Origin: Marinobacter salinisoli
Lineage (GTDB): Bacteria; Pseudomonadota; Gammaproteobacteria; Pseudomonadales; Oleiphilaceae
Direction: 5' to 3'
Length of the DNA: 64,000 nucleotides
Assembly (NCBI RefSeq): GCF_017301335.1
Contig: NZ_CP071247.1
Location: 2,976,001-3,040,000 of the forward strand
Shown here: positions 41,659 through 59,583 of the stretch, piece by piece
How the letters are laid out: each line of letters opens with the position of its first letter
Position numbering within the stretch: position 1 is the stretch's first letter
Made by a program: the position numbers and the translations under genes
The notes under the pieces: generated by a model
Databases searched by the model: none
What the model saw: only the letters and a program-made list of their open reading frames with translations
Told to the model about the DNA's origin: nothing

Positions 41659-42311
41659 CGGATGACGCCCCCGAGCAGGGGGACAAAATGCACGGGCTCG
41701 AGTTCTCTTCGGACAAAATGCTCACCACGGCGGACCACTTCCACCAGGACCTGATCGGTTTCTCCCACGGGAGCAATCAGAACCCCACCCTCGTCCAGTT
41801 GGGCCAGCAATTCTGCAGGGACTTCTTCAGGAGCTGCGGTAACAATGATCCCGTCGAAAGGCCCTCTGTCCGGCCAGCCCATGCCACCGTCGGCGTGTTT
41901 CAGCAGCACATTGCGGATATTCAGCTTGCGCAGACGTTCCCTTGCTCTGTCCTGGAGCGGTTTGATTCGTTCAACACTGAAAATTTCCGGGAACAATTGG
42001 GACAGGACCGCAGTCTGGTAACCCGATCCGGTGCCCAGTTCCAGTACCCGACCTGGCTGATGAGCCAGCAGCAGTTCGGTCATGCGCGCAACTATGTAGG
42101 GCTGGGACAAGGTTTGGCCATGGCCGATGGGCAGAGAGGTATCCTCATACGCACGATGCGACAGCGCCTCATCCAAAAAGATGTGCCGGGGTACATCCGC
42201 CATCACATCCAGAACCGGTTCGGATTCAATGCCGGCGTCTTTCAGCCTTTGCACCAGTCGCATACGGGTGCGCCGGGAAGTCATGCCGATCCCTTGCAAG
42301 GTAGCACTCAT
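41655..42311 (-). CDS. pcm: protein-L-isoaspartate O-methyltransferase
   Basis: Methylates damaged L-isoaspartyl residues so that they can return to normal aspartate, a repair function tied to stationary phase. The 218-residue product has the SAM-binding loop [17 protein letters not shown] and the conserved [18 protein letters not shown]. Its ATG overlaps the surE stop (ATGA) and its stop overlaps the DUF368 start (GTGA). The surE-pcm-nlpD-rpoS order is widely conserved; DUF368 is inserted between pcm and nlpD here. Confidence 0.96.
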   Translation of the reverse strand: MSATLQGIGMTSRRTRMRLVQRLKDAGIESEPVLDVMADVPRHIFLDEALSHRAYEDTSLPIGHGQTLSQPYIVARMTELLLAHQPGRVLELGTGSGYQTAVLSQLFPEIFSVERIKPLQDRARERLRKLNIRNVLLKHADGGMGWPDRGPFDGIIVTAAPEEVPAELLAQLDEGGVLIAPVGETDQVLVEVVRRGEHFVRRELEPVHFVPLLGGVIR

Positions 42312-43078
42312 GACGTGTGCCCCTCACCAAAACCGAGCTCGCCAACCCAATCCGACAGCCTGCGCATGGCCTCATGACGGGTCATATCAACGTGCACGGG
42401 CGTGATCGATACATAGCCCTCACGAACCGCCTGGAAATCCGTGCCTGCTCCGGCATCGCTATCTTCGCCCGCGGCACCGATCCAATAACGCTGCTTGCCG
42501 CGCGGACAGGTCATGGGTACTGCCCCCTCTGCCCGACCGCGATGGCCGAGCCGCGTAACACGGAAACCTTTGAGCTCATCCCAGGGTAAATCGGGCACGT
42601 TGACGTTCAGGATGGATCGTGGCCCCAGGGCCAGCGGGCGCCCGGCCTCCAGAATCATCCGCACCACCCGAGCCGCGGTATCGTAATGAAATTGGCCATC
42701 GTTAACCAGGGACACAGCGATGGCAGGCAGCCCGAGATGACGGCCCTCGGTGGCGGCCGCAACCGTACCGGAGTAGATAATGTCGTCGCCCAGATTGGCG
42801 TGGGTGTTAATACCGGACACCACCCTGTCGAAGGGCTCCTCGAAAAGACCATTGACCGCGAGATGCACGCAGTCGGTGGGGGTTCCATCGACGGAATAAT
42901 AGCCATTGGGATGCTGTTCGACGGTCAACGGCCGGCTCAGGGTCAGCGCGTTGCTGGCGCCGCTGTGATCGCGATCCGGAGCTACCACTTCCAGATCGCC
43001 GATTCCCTCCAGCCCCTCATACAGGGCTATCAGCCCCGGCGAATGGACACCATCATCGTTGGACAACAGAATGCGCAC
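42308..43078 (-). CDS. surE: 5'/3'-nucleotidase SurE
   Basis: A metal-dependent nucleotidase/exopolyphosphatase linked to survival. The 256-residue protein begins [20 protein letters not shown], containing the DDG metal site; [20 protein letters not shown] is the other signature. Length is normal. It follows truD by 17 bases and is coupled to pcm by ATGA. Confidence 0.97.
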   Translation of the reverse strand: MRILLSNDDGVHSPGLIALYEGLEGIGDLEVVAPDRDHSGASNALTLSRPLTVEQHPNGYYSVDGTPTDCVHLAVNGLFEEPFDRVVSGINTHANLGDDIIYSGTVAAATEGRHLGLPAIAVSLVNDGQFHYDTAARVVRMILEAGRPLALGPRSILNVNVPDLPWDELKGFRVTRLGHRGRAEGAVPMTCPRGKQRYWIGAAGEDSDAGAGTDFQAVREGYVSITPVHVDMTRHEAMRRLSDWVGELGFGEGHTS

Positions 43079-43095
43079 TGTCTTCTCCGCTAGCC

Positions 43096-44178
43096 TTATC
43101 GTTTCTTATGTTGGCCGAGGCTCATGTCCTCAAGCTCAAATAAATCGCTTAATACTGCCGTGGCGTACTGGCCAGGGGTCAGTGAAAATGCCACCTGCAG
43201 GCAATCCAGATCGAGCCATTCCCAAGTCAAGTCATCAGGACGGGCTACCAGTGGGCGCCGCTCCGGTTTCATTCGAGTCGTGGAAAACAGCTTCAGCAGT
43301 TCAGGGGCCTGCTCCGCCACCTGCCGCTCCAGCGCAGCCTGGAGACCTGTCGCCGCCGTTCCGCCGTCGCCCCAGAGAGGCCCGGTGACCACCTCGGGGT
43401 CGGCCGCCACGCCCGGTTCACCATCCAGAGGGGTCGCCCAATTGCCATCATCCACACGCCTGGCCAGGATCTCGTTGAAAATCCAGGAACGTGCCGCCGA
43501 AAAGTACAATACGTTTTTAGACGCCGCTGCGCCACCACGCTTTTTCCCCTTTCCCCGTCGGCCGCGGCTGTCCATGGCGTTCGGGTCCATACTGGCAGCC
43601 CGATCCAGATTGTTACCGTCGTGGCCAAACCGCTGGGGGCCGAAGTAATTCGGCGCGCCACTCTGCTTCAGTTGCACGAGGGCTTCATCGAGTTGTTCAC
43701 GGCTTCCACGCACATTACGGAGCGTGATGATGAAACGGTTTCCCTGGTGGTCGCCCCGGCGAAGTTTGCGCGAAAAGCGTTGGGCGCCGGCTACCTGCCA
43801 GCGTTCGGCAACGCGTGCGATATACTCCGGGTCTCCAGCCTCCGATCCTGGCCAGTAGATGCTGAACCACTGGCGGGTGACCGCATGGCGGTCCTTCAAG
43901 CCACAAAACCCCACATCAAAGGCTCGACAGCCGGACATTCTGGCCAGCTCCCGGGCAACGAACTCGGTGTTGTCGCCGCTTTTTTCCAGACGTAAACACA
44001 GGTGTTCACCGCTGCCGGTTACAGCCTGCGCATCGGACTGGGCGGGAAAAAAATCAAGAATCTCATCAACCTGAAAATCTTCGACCTGGGTTTTCAGGTT
44101 TGCAGATGCCACTCGACGGCCCCTCGATGTGGGCCAGTCCAATCGCCAGTGAGGACCAGGGGTCTTGCCCTCAGTCAC
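43096..44178 (-). CDS. truD: tRNA pseudouridine synthase D
   Basis: Makes pseudouridine 13 in tRNA-Glu. The start is GTG 44176-44178, whose GTGA overlaps the ispF stop, giving 360 residues; a longer frame to 44214 inside ispF is rejected. The catalytic Asp is in [14 protein letters not shown] near residue 83. [13 protein letters not shown] and [14 protein letters not shown] are TruD hallmarks. A basic insert ([15 protein letters not shown]) lies before the [15 protein letters not shown] helix, where E. coli TruD has a shorter loop. It lies between ispF and surE as usual. Confidence 0.95.
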   Translation of the reverse strand: MTEGKTPGPHWRLDWPTSRGRRVASANLKTQVEDFQVDEILDFFPAQSDAQAVTGSGEHLCLRLEKSGDNTEFVARELARMSGCRAFDVGFCGLKDRHAVTRQWFSIYWPGSEAGDPEYIARVAERWQVAGAQRFSRKLRRGDHQGNRFIITLRNVRGSREQLDEALVQLKQSGAPNYFGPQRFGHDGNNLDRAASMDPNAMDSRGRRGKGKKRGGAAASKNVLYFSAARSWIFNEILARRVDDGNWATPLDGEPGVAADPEVVTGPLWGDGGTAATGLQAALERQVAEQAPELLKLFSTTRMKPERRPLVARPDDLTWEWLDLDCLQVAFSLTPGQYATAVLSDLFELEDMSLGQHKKR

Positions 44179-44654
44179 GAGAAGGACGGCTCTAGCAGGC
44201 AAATGGCCTGGCACGCTATTCCCTCACCGCGACCAGTAAATCCGAGTTTTTCAGTGGTGGTGGCTTTCACGCTGACCCTGTTGGCGGGAATAGCGAGATC
44301 CTCTGCAATGTTCAGACGCATGGCCTCGATGTGAGGCGCCATTTTCGGCGCCTGGGCAATAATGGTGGTGTCTACATTCACCACACCGAACCCTTCTTCC
44401 CGCACGCGTGCCATGACCCGGCGCAACAAATCCCGGCTATCTGCGCCTGCCCATTCGGCACTGGTATCCGGAAAAAGATGACCGATATCGCCCAGCGCCA
44501 CCGCCCCTAGCAGCGCGTCGGCCAGGGCGTGCAGCAAGACATCACCATCGGAATGGGCCTTCAGGCCCTGCCTGTAGGGGATGGACACTCCCCCGAGAAT
44601 AACGGCATCGCCCTCTTCAAAGGCATGAACGTCAAAGCCCTGTCCAATTCGCAT
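44175..44654 (-). CDS. ispF: 2-C-methyl-D-erythritol 2,4-cyclodiphosphate synthase
   Basis: The fifth step of the MEP isoprenoid pathway. The 159-residue zinc enzyme begins [17 protein letters not shown], with Asp and His ligands in FDVHAF and another His in [37 protein letters not shown] completes the trimer active site. Length is typical. ispD lies immediately upstream (26 bases), and truD overlaps by four bases. Confidence 0.97.
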   Translation of the reverse strand: MRIGQGFDVHAFEEGDAVILGGVSIPYRQGLKAHSDGDVLLHALADALLGAVALGDIGHLFPDTSAEWAGADSRDLLRRVMARVREEGFGVVNVDTTIIAQAPKMAPHIEAMRLNIAEDLAIPANRVSVKATTTEKLGFTGRGEGIACQAICLLEPSFS

Positions 44655-44680
44655 AGTTGACTCCGGCTGAGTTCAGGTTG

Positions 44681-45382
44681 TCAGGAACGGCTGAGCAGAA
44701 AACCCGCCAATTCCAGGTCAGCAGGAACGGTGACCTTGATGTTGTCGGTTCGCCCCTCCACGAGAACAGGCATCTTACCGAAAAACTCCAGCGCAGAGGA
44801 CTCATCCGTCACCGGATGCTGTTCGCGGCCCGCACTCTGCAACGCCTCCGTCAACAGCCCGTATCGAAACATCTGTGGCGTAAGTGCGCGCCAAAGCCCG
44901 CGCCGATCGACGGTTTCAGCCACCTCAGGGACGTCGCTTCCAGTCCCCCTTTTCAGTGTGTCTGAAACAGGCGCGGCCAGAAGCCCGCCAACGGGGTGGT
45001 CGGCCAAAACCGTGATCAGACGCTCCAGATCAGCCGGGTGCACACACGGCCGGGCAGCATCATGCACCAGCACCCAGTCATCCGGACTGGCTCGCTCGGA
45101 TAAAGCCTGCAATGCGGCCAACACGGAATCGGAACGTTCGTGGCCTCCAAGGCAGGTGCTGATCCGCTCATCGGCGCTGGCCTCGGTCGACACCCACCAC
45201 TGGTCAGACGGATTCAGCGACACCATGCAACCGTCAAAGGCCACTGAGTCCAGCAACCGGGACAGGGTGATATCGAGGATAAAGCGGGACTGAATTCGTA
45301 GGTATTGCTTGGGGCACTCGGCCTGCATGCGCCTGCCAATGCCGGCGGCAGGAACGATCAGCCAACGTTTCGGGTGTTTCAT
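44681..45382 (-). CDS. ispD: 2-C-methyl-D-erythritol 4-phosphate cytidylyltransferase
   Basis: Adds CMP to methylerythritol phosphate in the MEP pathway. The 233-residue product has the nucleotide-binding start LIVPAAGIGRRMQAECPKQY with the catalytic Arg and Lys, then VLVHDAARPCVHPADL and a C-terminal TDNIKVTVPADLELA. It is followed by ispF and preceded by ftsB, the conserved ftsB-ispD-ispF order. Confidence 0.97.
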   Translation of the reverse strand: MKHPKRWLIVPAAGIGRRMQAECPKQYLRIQSRFILDITLSRLLDSVAFDGCMVSLNPSDQWWVSTEASADERISTCLGGHERSDSVLAALQALSERASPDDWVLVHDAARPCVHPADLERLITVLADHPVGGLLAAPVSDTLKRGTGSDVPEVAETVDRRGLWRALTPQMFRYGLLTEALQSAGREQHPVTDESSALEFFGKMPVLVEGRTDNIKVTVPADLELAGFLLSRS

Positions 45383-45419
45383 GGATGGTCAGTATCTGGC
45401 TTGAAAGACGGAGGAAAGA

Positions 45420-45692
45420 TCAGTTCTCAACGACGAGGAAGAAGGTTTCGTCCTGGCGGATCAGGCCGAGATTCATTCTGGCCCGCTCTTCCACCGCACC
45501 CTGCTGATTCCGGAGATTCCGCACTTCGGCATAGAGGCGCTCATTACGGGTGGCCAGTTCATCGTTTTCCCGTTGTTGCTCAGCAATCGACTGCTCCAGC
45601 GCCCAAACCTGCGCAAAGCTACCCTCCCCGAACCACAGGCGCCCCTGCAGAACCAGAATAAGGGTGATCATGATTGCCCAAAGCAATTTCAT
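45420..45692 (-). CDS. ftsB: cell division protein FtsB
   Basis: A 90-residue bitopic divisome protein that forms a complex with FtsL and FtsQ and activates FtsWI. One N-terminal membrane helix (MKLLWAIMITLILVLQGRLW) is followed by a coiled coil (about residues 30-65, with the Gln/Arg/Asn/Leu heptads EQQRENDELATRNERLY) and a conserved Pro-poor tail RMNLGLIRQDETFFLV. Small but unmistakable in the context upstream of ispD. Confidence 0.94.
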   Translation of the reverse strand: MKLLWAIMITLILVLQGRLWFGEGSFAQVWALEQSIAEQQRENDELATRNERLYAEVRNLRNQQGAVEERARMNLGLIRQDETFFLVVEN

Positions 45693-45792
45693 CGCCGTTC
45701 CATTCTAAAAATGCCGATTACACGCTCAGCGTAAATCTCGAGTATAGCCCTTGTGGAAGATGACCAACAAATCCTTCCAACCTATTGTGTGA

Positions 45793-45838
45793 AAAGGCCA
45801 TCGCTTATGGAACCAGGTTCCCAAGCGATGGCCTCTTT
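45793..45838 (-). terminator. hairpin after eno
   Basis: GGCCATCGCTT and AAGCGATGGCC form an 11-bp stem within 45796-45832, enclosing a second dyad (GGAAC/GTTCC). On the minus strand it is followed by CTTTTC, a short T-run. It probably ends eno transcription before ftsB. Confidence 0.65.
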
Positions 45839-45887
45839 TACTCCGTCACCGCAACCGTAATGATTGCGATCGGCAACAGGTTAGGGA

Positions 45888-47204
<1,317 letters not shown>

Positions 47205-47235
47205 TCAAAGTAAGCAACGGGTAATGAAACGAAGA

Positions 47236-49764
<2,529 letters not shown>

Positions 49765-49809
49765 TCATCTCAAGATGGGACGCCAGACTACCAGAAAGGA
49801 CCCGGTGAC

Positions 49810-51165
49810 TCAATCACAATCCCGCCCCACAACCAGCCGCCAACCGGCCGCCGGAGCGCCTCCTGAGTATTGGCCAGAACACCAGAAATCGCCAACGGCA
49901 ATGAGTTGCTCCGCCGCCCCGGATCCCACAAAAACCAAGGGCAGACAGGCCCTTTCCCAGGGCGGGACCGCCTGCTCCTGAAACCAGTTTTTCAACGATT
50001 TAGAGTGCTCACTGGCACTCATCGGCACACGCTCACCACCCTGCCTCGTAGATACCCTTATTGGCGGCAACGGCGGTTGCGGGGTAAGCACCGACTCCAG
50101 GCGCAGGGTCCACCACCCCCACGGCAGCGTTTGCCCGGGCACCAGGAATACCGGGCCTGACGGTGGCGCCGGCCGGTCTGGAATCAGGTACAGTTTCGAG
50201 CGAAACCGCCGCAGACTGAATCCGCGCCCTTCTATGACAGGGGCCCGGTCTTCTGCTGCCTCCGTCAGATCATGAATCAGCTGACGCCAGCCTGAGACCG
50301 TCAGGGGTGCATACCCCTGACGATCAACCCACCATCGAATCAGGTTTTTCTGCTCAGCCAATGACAAGGTGCGGAAACCGGCAAGATCCACCCGGCCCTG
50401 CTGGTCACCCAATTCCAGCCACTGCTTTTCCGCCAGCCGTTGATTCAGAAAGGTGCTCTCGGCACAGGCTTCGGCGCTGCGCTCGACCCGCTGAATCACC
50501 GTCGGCCAGCGGGATTTCAAACCTGGCATGACTTCATGGCGAAGATAATTACGATCAAACACCCGGTCGGTGTTGCTGGGATCCTCTACCCATGATAACG
50601 CGGCTGCACGGGCACAGCGTTCCAGCTCTGCCCGCCCGAACGCCAGCAGCGGCCGAAACAGGTGCCCCCGACCAAGAGGCCGGTGCACCGGCATCCCCGC
50701 CAGCCCCGCTACGCCAGTTCCCCGCAGCAGACGAAACAGCACCGTTTCAGCCTGGTCATCGGCGTGATGGGCCATCAGCAAGAGATCGCCGGGCGCGAGA
50801 ATCTGATCGAACTCTGCGTACCTGGCATCGCGCGCGGCTTCTTCGATGCCGCCGGCGGGCGTCGATTCGCAGGAGGCGTCAACGGTTACCCGCCGAACTT
50901 CCAGCGGCACCTCCAGTTCTTCGCACACGGCCCGGCATAATGCCTCGGCCTCGCCGGCATTGGCTTGCAACTGATGATTGATGTGGACAGCAGCCAAGGC
51001 AACCCGGCCCTGATGACAGGCTGTGGCCAGATGCAACAGAACCATGGAGTCAAGGCCACCACTGAGGGCGACCCATAGGCGGGAATGCTGGGGAAGCGAC
51101 CTGACCGCGCAGCACAGTGCGTCCGGCCAGGCAAATCCGGAGCCGGGCTTACCGCCCGTTGTCAT
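49810..51165 (-). CDS. tilS: tRNA(Ile)-lysidine synthase
   Basis: Converts cytidine 34 of tRNA-Ile2 to lysidine so that it reads AUA. The 451-residue protein carries the PP-loop SGGLDS at residues 35-40 and the companion [20 protein letters not shown] and [12 protein letters not shown]. The C-terminal domain is less conserved, as usual for TilS. Its ATG lies within accA (17-base overlap), so it is probably translated from the same message. Confidence 0.95.
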   Translation of the reverse strand: MTTGGKPGSGFAWPDALCCAVRSLPQHSRLWVALSGGLDSMVLLHLATACHQGRVALAAVHINHQLQANAGEAEALCRAVCEELEVPLEVRRVTVDASCESTPAGGIEEAARDARYAEFDQILAPGDLLLMAHHADDQAETVLFRLLRGTGVAGLAGMPVHRPLGRGHLFRPLLAFGRAELERCARAAALSWVEDPSNTDRVFDRNYLRHEVMPGLKSRWPTVIQRVERSAEACAESTFLNQRLAEKQWLELGDQQGRVDLAGFRTLSLAEQKNLIRWWVDRQGYAPLTVSGWRQLIHDLTEAAEDRAPVIEGRGFSLRRFRSKLYLIPDRPAPPSGPVFLVPGQTLPWGWWTLRLESVLTPQPPLPPIRVSTRQGGERVPMSASEHSKSLKNWFQEQAVPPWERACLPLVFVGSGAAEQLIAVGDFWCSGQYSGGAPAAGWRLVVGRDCD

Positions 51166-52102
51166 ATCGGGTCAGCCGCTCGTAGCGGCGGGCCACCAGT
51201 TCGTCCGCAGGAAGGCGAGCCAGTTCATCCATACCCCTGACCAGCGCTTCCTTGAGTGAGCCGGCCATTTCCTCCGGGTTTCGGTGCGCCCCACCAAGAG
51301 GCTCACCAATGATGTTGTCTGCCACGCCCAACTCTTTCAGGCGATCGGCGGTAACACCCATTGCTTCCGCCGCCTGCGCCGCGTGCTCGGCACTTTTCCA
51401 GAGAATGGAAGCGCAACCCTCGGGCGAAATAACCGAGTAAGTGGAATACTGCAGCATGTTCAGTTGATCGCACACACCAATGGCAAGCGCACCACCTGAT
51501 CCGCCTTCACCGATGACTGTCGAGATGATCGGTGTCTTCAGCCGCGACATAACTGCAAGGTTGAAGGCGATGGCCTCACTCTGCCCACGCTCCTCAGCAC
51601 CAATGCCCGGATAGGCCCCCGGGGTGTCGATGAAGGTCATGATCGGCAGCTTGAACCGCTCCGCCATTTCCATCAGCCGCAACGCCTTGCGATAGCCTTC
51701 GGGGCGAGGCATACCAAAGTTACGACGAACCTTGTCGCGCACTTCGCGCCCCTTCTGGTGCCCGATGATCATCACCGGCTTGTCGTCCAGGCGAGCGGTT
51801 CCACCGACAATCGCCAGATCATCCGCATAACGGCGATCACCGTGGAACTCATCGAAGTCCTCGAAAATTGATTCGACGTAATCAAGGGTGTATGGACGAC
51901 GAGGATGCCGGGCTAGACGCGCAATATCCCAGGGCTGCAGGTTGGAGAAAATGCTCTCAGTCAGGCTGACACTCTTGCGTTTCAGCCGACTGATTTCGTC
52001 GGTAATGTTGATATCGGTGTCATTACCCACCATCCGAAGCTCTTCGATCTTGGCCTCGAGGTCGGCAATGGGCTGCTCAAAATCCAGATAGTTAGGGTTC
52101 AT
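51149..52102 (-). CDS. accA: acetyl-CoA carboxylase carboxyltransferase alpha subunit
   Basis: With AccD it carboxylates acetyl-CoA to malonyl-CoA in fatty-acid synthesis. The 317-residue product has the AccA helices at the N-terminus ([18 protein letters not shown]), the crotonase-type core [20 protein letters not shown], and [20 protein letters not shown] near the active site. Length is typical. It lies between dnaE and tilS, the order known from enterobacteria and pseudomonads. Confidence 0.98.
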   Translation of the reverse strand: MNPNYLDFEQPIADLEAKIEELRMVGNDTDINITDEISRLKRKSVSLTESIFSNLQPWDIARLARHPRRPYTLDYVESIFEDFDEFHGDRRYADDLAIVGGTARLDDKPVMIIGHQKGREVRDKVRRNFGMPRPEGYRKALRLMEMAERFKLPIMTFIDTPGAYPGIGAEERGQSEAIAFNLAVMSRLKTPIISTVIGEGGSGGALAIGVCDQLNMLQYSTYSVISPEGCASILWKSAEHAAQAAEAMGVTADRLKELGVADNIIGEPLGGAHRNPEEMAGSLKEALVRGMDELARLPADELVARRYERLTRYDNGR

Positions 52103-52190
52103 GATGTTCCATCATTTTGATTACCTGGCAGGGAATCCCCCCTGCCAAACCAGAATTTGGGACAAAGATAGCAGCGCCCACTTCCAGGAA

Positions 52191-52218
52191 AAAGCGGACA
52201 TTGGTATGAGTCCGCTTT
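52191..52218 (-). terminator. intrinsic terminator after dnaE
   Basis: AAAGCGGAC (52191-52199) and GTCCGCTTT (52210-52218) form a perfect stem with a ten-base loop. On the minus strand it ends in a short T-run. It lies in the dnaE-accA gap and probably reduces read-through from dnaE. Confidence 0.75.
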
Positions 52219-52282
52219 CTGACAAAACCTTAACTTTTCAATATGTCAGCCGCGATGGCGCCCAGAACCTTGCCGGACTTAT

Positions 52283-55768
<3,486 letters not shown>

Positions 55769-55814
55769 AACGTCAGGGGTGTCCTGCTAGAAAAATCGTT
55801 GGGAGTCGGGCAAA

Positions 55815-56282
55815 TCAGCCGCCAATCAAACTCCGGAGTTCGGCTTCGGTCTGCGGGCCAAAGCGGGCTTCGACCAGATCACCCTCGGGGCCCACAATGA
55901 AGGTGGCAGGCAGGGCAATCGGAACGTCCCACCCCAGTTTCTCGGCCGGGTCTTCCGCCAGCAGCGTGAATTCGATGCCCATCCGCTCGCCCAACTGTTG
56001 CAGCGCCTGACCCTGGACACCGTCAAAATTCACCCCCAATACGGCAATATCGGGCGCGGTATCCAGAGCATTGAGTTCGGGAATTTCCTCCAGGCAGGGC
56101 TTGCACCACTCCGCCCAGTAATTCACCAGCACCCATTGGCCGCGAAGCTGATCCCAGTTCAGCGCGGGCCCGTCGGCACGCTGCAACTCGATTTTCTCAC
56201 ATCCGGCGAGGAGAAGTACCAGGGAAATGCCCCCAAGGGCCAATGCCCGGCGAAAAAACGTCTGCTTCCCAGGGTACTGCAC
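55815..56282 (-). CDS. TlpA-like thiol-disulfide lipoprotein
   Basis: A 155-residue thioredoxin-fold protein with a lipoprotein signal: start GTG 56280-56282, chosen because AGGAGG stands seven bases in front. The lipobox LLAGC puts the lipid Cys at residue 28. The redox motif WCKPC (Cys 60 and 63) and cis-Pro in ALPATFIV are present. It acts outside the inner membrane, reducing or oxidising partner thiols. No cytochrome maturation gene lies nearby, so its partner is unknown. The gene is divergent from arsC. Confidence 0.87.
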   Translation of the reverse strand: MQYPGKQTFFRRALALGGISLVLLLAGCEKIELQRADGPALNWDQLRGQWVLVNYWAEWCKPCLEEIPELNALDTAPDIAVLGVNFDGVQGQALQQLGERMGIEFTLLAEDPAEKLGWDVPIALPATFIVGPEGDLVEARFGPQTEAELRSLIGG

Positions 56283-56353
56283 GCGAAATCCTCCTGTTAG
56301 ACTACCGGCCTCTGATAACCGACGCACTTACCTTGATAGAACCAGGCCCGACG

Positions 56354-57348
<995 letters not shown>

Positions 57349-57410
57349 TACGCCCGTTGGCAAACAGCGTACGTTTACCCAAGCACTCATTCGAAACTGG
57401 ATCTATCTAG

Positions 57411-57788
57411 ATGCTGCACAACCCCAAAGCCCGCAAGACAGCCCAGCTCACCTCCATCACGTATCTGGCGGTGCTGATCACACTGGTGGTAACCACCTTC
57501 TACCCCAACCCGGTCGAGGGAGTTTCCATCCCGCTGATACTGGCAGTAAAGCTGATTCCTTTGCTGGTGTTTGCGGTGCCCGTCTTCCGGGGCCACAACC
57601 GCGGGTACATATGGATGGCCTTCGTGGTGATCTTTTACTTCACCCAGGCGCTGGTCTCGGCCTGGCTCAGTCAGGGAGGCATCGGCCCCACCGTGCTGAC
57701 CGTGCTGACCTTCGCGCTGTTCACCCTCGCCATGGTGCATCTGAAGGTGAATCGGCCCGCTCCACCAACTGTAGCCGCAAAGCAGTAA
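57411..57788 (+). CDS. DUF2069 membrane protein
   Basis: A 125-residue protein with about four membrane helices (near residues 15-30, 40-55, 67-85 and 92-110), recognised as DUF2069. The motif IPLLVFAVPVFRGHNRGYIW is conserved in the family. It is encoded next to wrbA as in Pseudomonas. Function unknown. It converges with the DUF3080 gene, with only 16 bases between stops. Confidence 0.85.
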   Translation: MLHNPKARKTAQLTSITYLAVLITLVVTTFYPNPVEGVSIPLILAVKLIPLLVFAVPVFRGHNRGYIWMAFVVIFYFTQALVSAWLSQGGIGPTVLTVLTFALFTLAMVHLKVNRPAPPTVAAKQ

Positions 57789-57793
57789 CAGCC

Positions 57794-57816
57794 CCGGGCG
57801 CCCATCAGGCGCCCGG
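57794..57816. repeat. GC-rich hairpin at the DUF2069/DUF3080 junction
   Basis: CCGGGCGCC (57794-57802) and GGCGCCCGG (57808-57816) form a perfect 9-bp stem with loop CATCA. The DUF3080 stop (TGA on the minus strand, 57805-57807) is in the loop. No T-run follows on either strand, so it is probably not a classical intrinsic terminator. Confidence 0.7.
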
Positions 57817-58863
57817 TCGCAATCCGCACTGTCCGAGTAGCTGCTGCCAGCTTTGCGTATGGGTGGCGATGGCCTCGTCAAGCTGATACCAAACCCCCTC
57901 CTCCGATGACTGGGACAGGTGCGTGCGAGACCAGTCCGAGAAACTCTCCGGCATCACCGGCTTCTGGATTTCAGCCAGCCGCGCCAGCGGCTCCAACAAA
58001 GCGACCCGCGCACGCTGTAGATCACTCAGGTACGGTTGAATCTGTTCGATGTAGACGCTGAAGAACATGCTTTTCACGATGTCGGACTGATTGTTCGGCT
58101 GACCGTTCAGGCACAGCGGTCGCTCATCGAGTCGTGCCCTGATCAGCGAGGTGGCGTCGTTCAGCCGGGTGGCAACCAGCACGGCGCTGTTGATCAACTG
58201 CCCCGCGCGATACTCCGCCTGCCAACGCTGCTGAACACCGCCTGCAAAATCCAGGTCCACCGACAACCGGCCGGCCAGCAGGTCGGACACCGCCTCATTC
58301 AGCTGCTCGGCGTCCAGCGCCAGATCGGATACCGGATTTTCCTCCGCCGCTACCGGGTATTGCCCTTTGGCGAGCGTGAACAGCGTCTCTACCTCTTCCG
58401 CGCCCCAGGTCGCATTCCACACGGCGATAGGCAGTGACGCCTTTTTGCTGTCAATGGCATCTGCCAGCTCAGCGGCAAGGTCTTCGTTGTCGGTTTCCGG
58501 CAGGCACTCCTGCGCCGCTTCGATAAAGCGCAGCTCATAGCGCAGGCGATTCAGTGGCTGCATCACCCGCCCCATGACCGAGTTTTTCTCGCCCACCACA
58601 AACTGAAGCTCGCACCCGTACAGCGAGAGAAAATCCAGCATGCCCATTTCCAGCTCGGGCATGGGTAAAACGCGGTCACGGCGACGGGGCATCTGCGAGG
58701 GTGATGGAACGGTCGAGAATTCAGCCTCCGATTCCAGAACCCGAGCCACCCGCTCGATGTATTCGTCCATCATCGGGCGGGCATCGGAGAATGGATTACA
58801 GGCACTGAGAAAGACAATGCACAGGGCCGGAATCAGGCTTTTGCAGCAAGGGACTCCGGACAT
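57805..58863 (-). CDS. DUF3080 family lipoprotein
   Basis: A 352-residue protein with a lipoprotein signal: the lipobox FLSAC puts the lipid Cys at residue 22. The mature part is mainly helical and has no catalytic motif I recognise; DUF3080 fits EYIERVARVLE near the N-terminus, YGCELQFVVGEKNSVMGRV and LRYELRFIEAAQECL. It follows mtnC by 27 bases and may be co-transcribed with the mtn genes. Function unknown. Confidence 0.8.
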   Translation of the reverse strand: MSGVPCCKSLIPALCIVFLSACNPFSDARPMMDEYIERVARVLESEAEFSTVPSPSQMPRRRDRVLPMPELEMGMLDFLSLYGCELQFVVGEKNSVMGRVMQPLNRLRYELRFIEAAQECLPETDNEDLAAELADAIDSKKASLPIAVWNATWGAEEVETLFTLAKGQYPVAAEENPVSDLALDAEQLNEAVSDLLAGRLSVDLDFAGGVQQRWQAEYRAGQLINSAVLVATRLNDATSLIRARLDERPLCLNGQPNNQSDIVKSMFFSVYIEQIQPYLSDLQRARVALLEPLARLAEIQKPVMPESFSDWSRTHLSQSSEEGVWYQLDEAIATHTQSWQQLLGQCGLRPGA

Positions 58864-58890
58864 GCGTACCTCCGCGGGGCGGGAGGGGAG

Positions 58891-59583
58891 CTACTGCTTG
58901 CGCAGCAGGGTCTCCACCTCCGAGAAATCACGGGCAACAAACCGACCGGTTTCTTCCGGCAGTTCGCCGTCACGAATCAACCAGGCGGTCCTCAGGCCTG
59001 CCGCCTCGGCAGCCTCCAGTTCCGCCTCAACATCCGACAGGAACAGCACACTCGATGCTTGCACACCCAGTTCGGCAAGAATGTTGCGATAAGAGTCCGG
59101 CTCTTTTTTTCCACCAACGCCGGTGTCGAAATAGCCCGAGAAAAATGGCGTAAAGTCACCGGCAATCGTGTGGCCAAAAATCAGCTTCTGGGCCTGAACG
59201 GAACCGGAGGAATATACGAACAACCTCAGCCCGCGATCATGCCAGAGGCGCAGGTGCTCGGCGGCGTCCTGGTAAATGTGTCCTTTCAGCTCTCCACTGG
59301 CGTAGCCCTCAGCCCAGACCATGCCCTGAAGTGCCTTCAGTGGCGTTTCTTTCCGGTCTTCCCGGATCCAGGCCAGCAGGGTGTCGATCAGGGACTCAAT
59401 GTCCTGCCGGGCCTGCCCGGCGCTTTCGGCGACCATATCCAGTTGTCTGAAGACGTCCGGCCGGTCCTTATGCGCCCGGACAAAGGCCGGGAGATGCTCG
59501 CTGGCATAGGGAAACAACACATCGTGCACGAAGGAGATGGAACTGGTCGTGCCTTCAATATCGGTAAGAACGACCCGGATCAT
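58891..59583 (-). CDS. mtnC: 2,3-diketo-5-methylthio-1-phosphopentane phosphatase (enolase-phosphatase)
   Basis: A HAD-superfamily enzyme of the methionine salvage pathway: enolises and dephosphorylates the diketo phosphate to acireductone. The 230-residue product has the HAD motif I, LTDIEGTTSSISFV, and VYSSGSVQAQKLIFGHT and FLSDVEAELEAA as later motifs. Its ATG overlaps the mtnD TAA by one base. Confidence 0.95.
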   Translation of the reverse strand: MIRVVLTDIEGTTSSISFVHDVLFPYASEHLPAFVRAHKDRPDVFRQLDMVAESAGQARQDIESLIDTLLAWIREDRKETPLKALQGMVWAEGYASGELKGHIYQDAAEHLRLWHDRGLRLFVYSSGSVQAQKLIFGHTIAGDFTPFFSGYFDTGVGGKKEPDSYRNILAELGVQASSVLFLSDVEAELEAAEAAGLRTAWLIRDGELPEETGRFVARDFSEVETLLRKQ

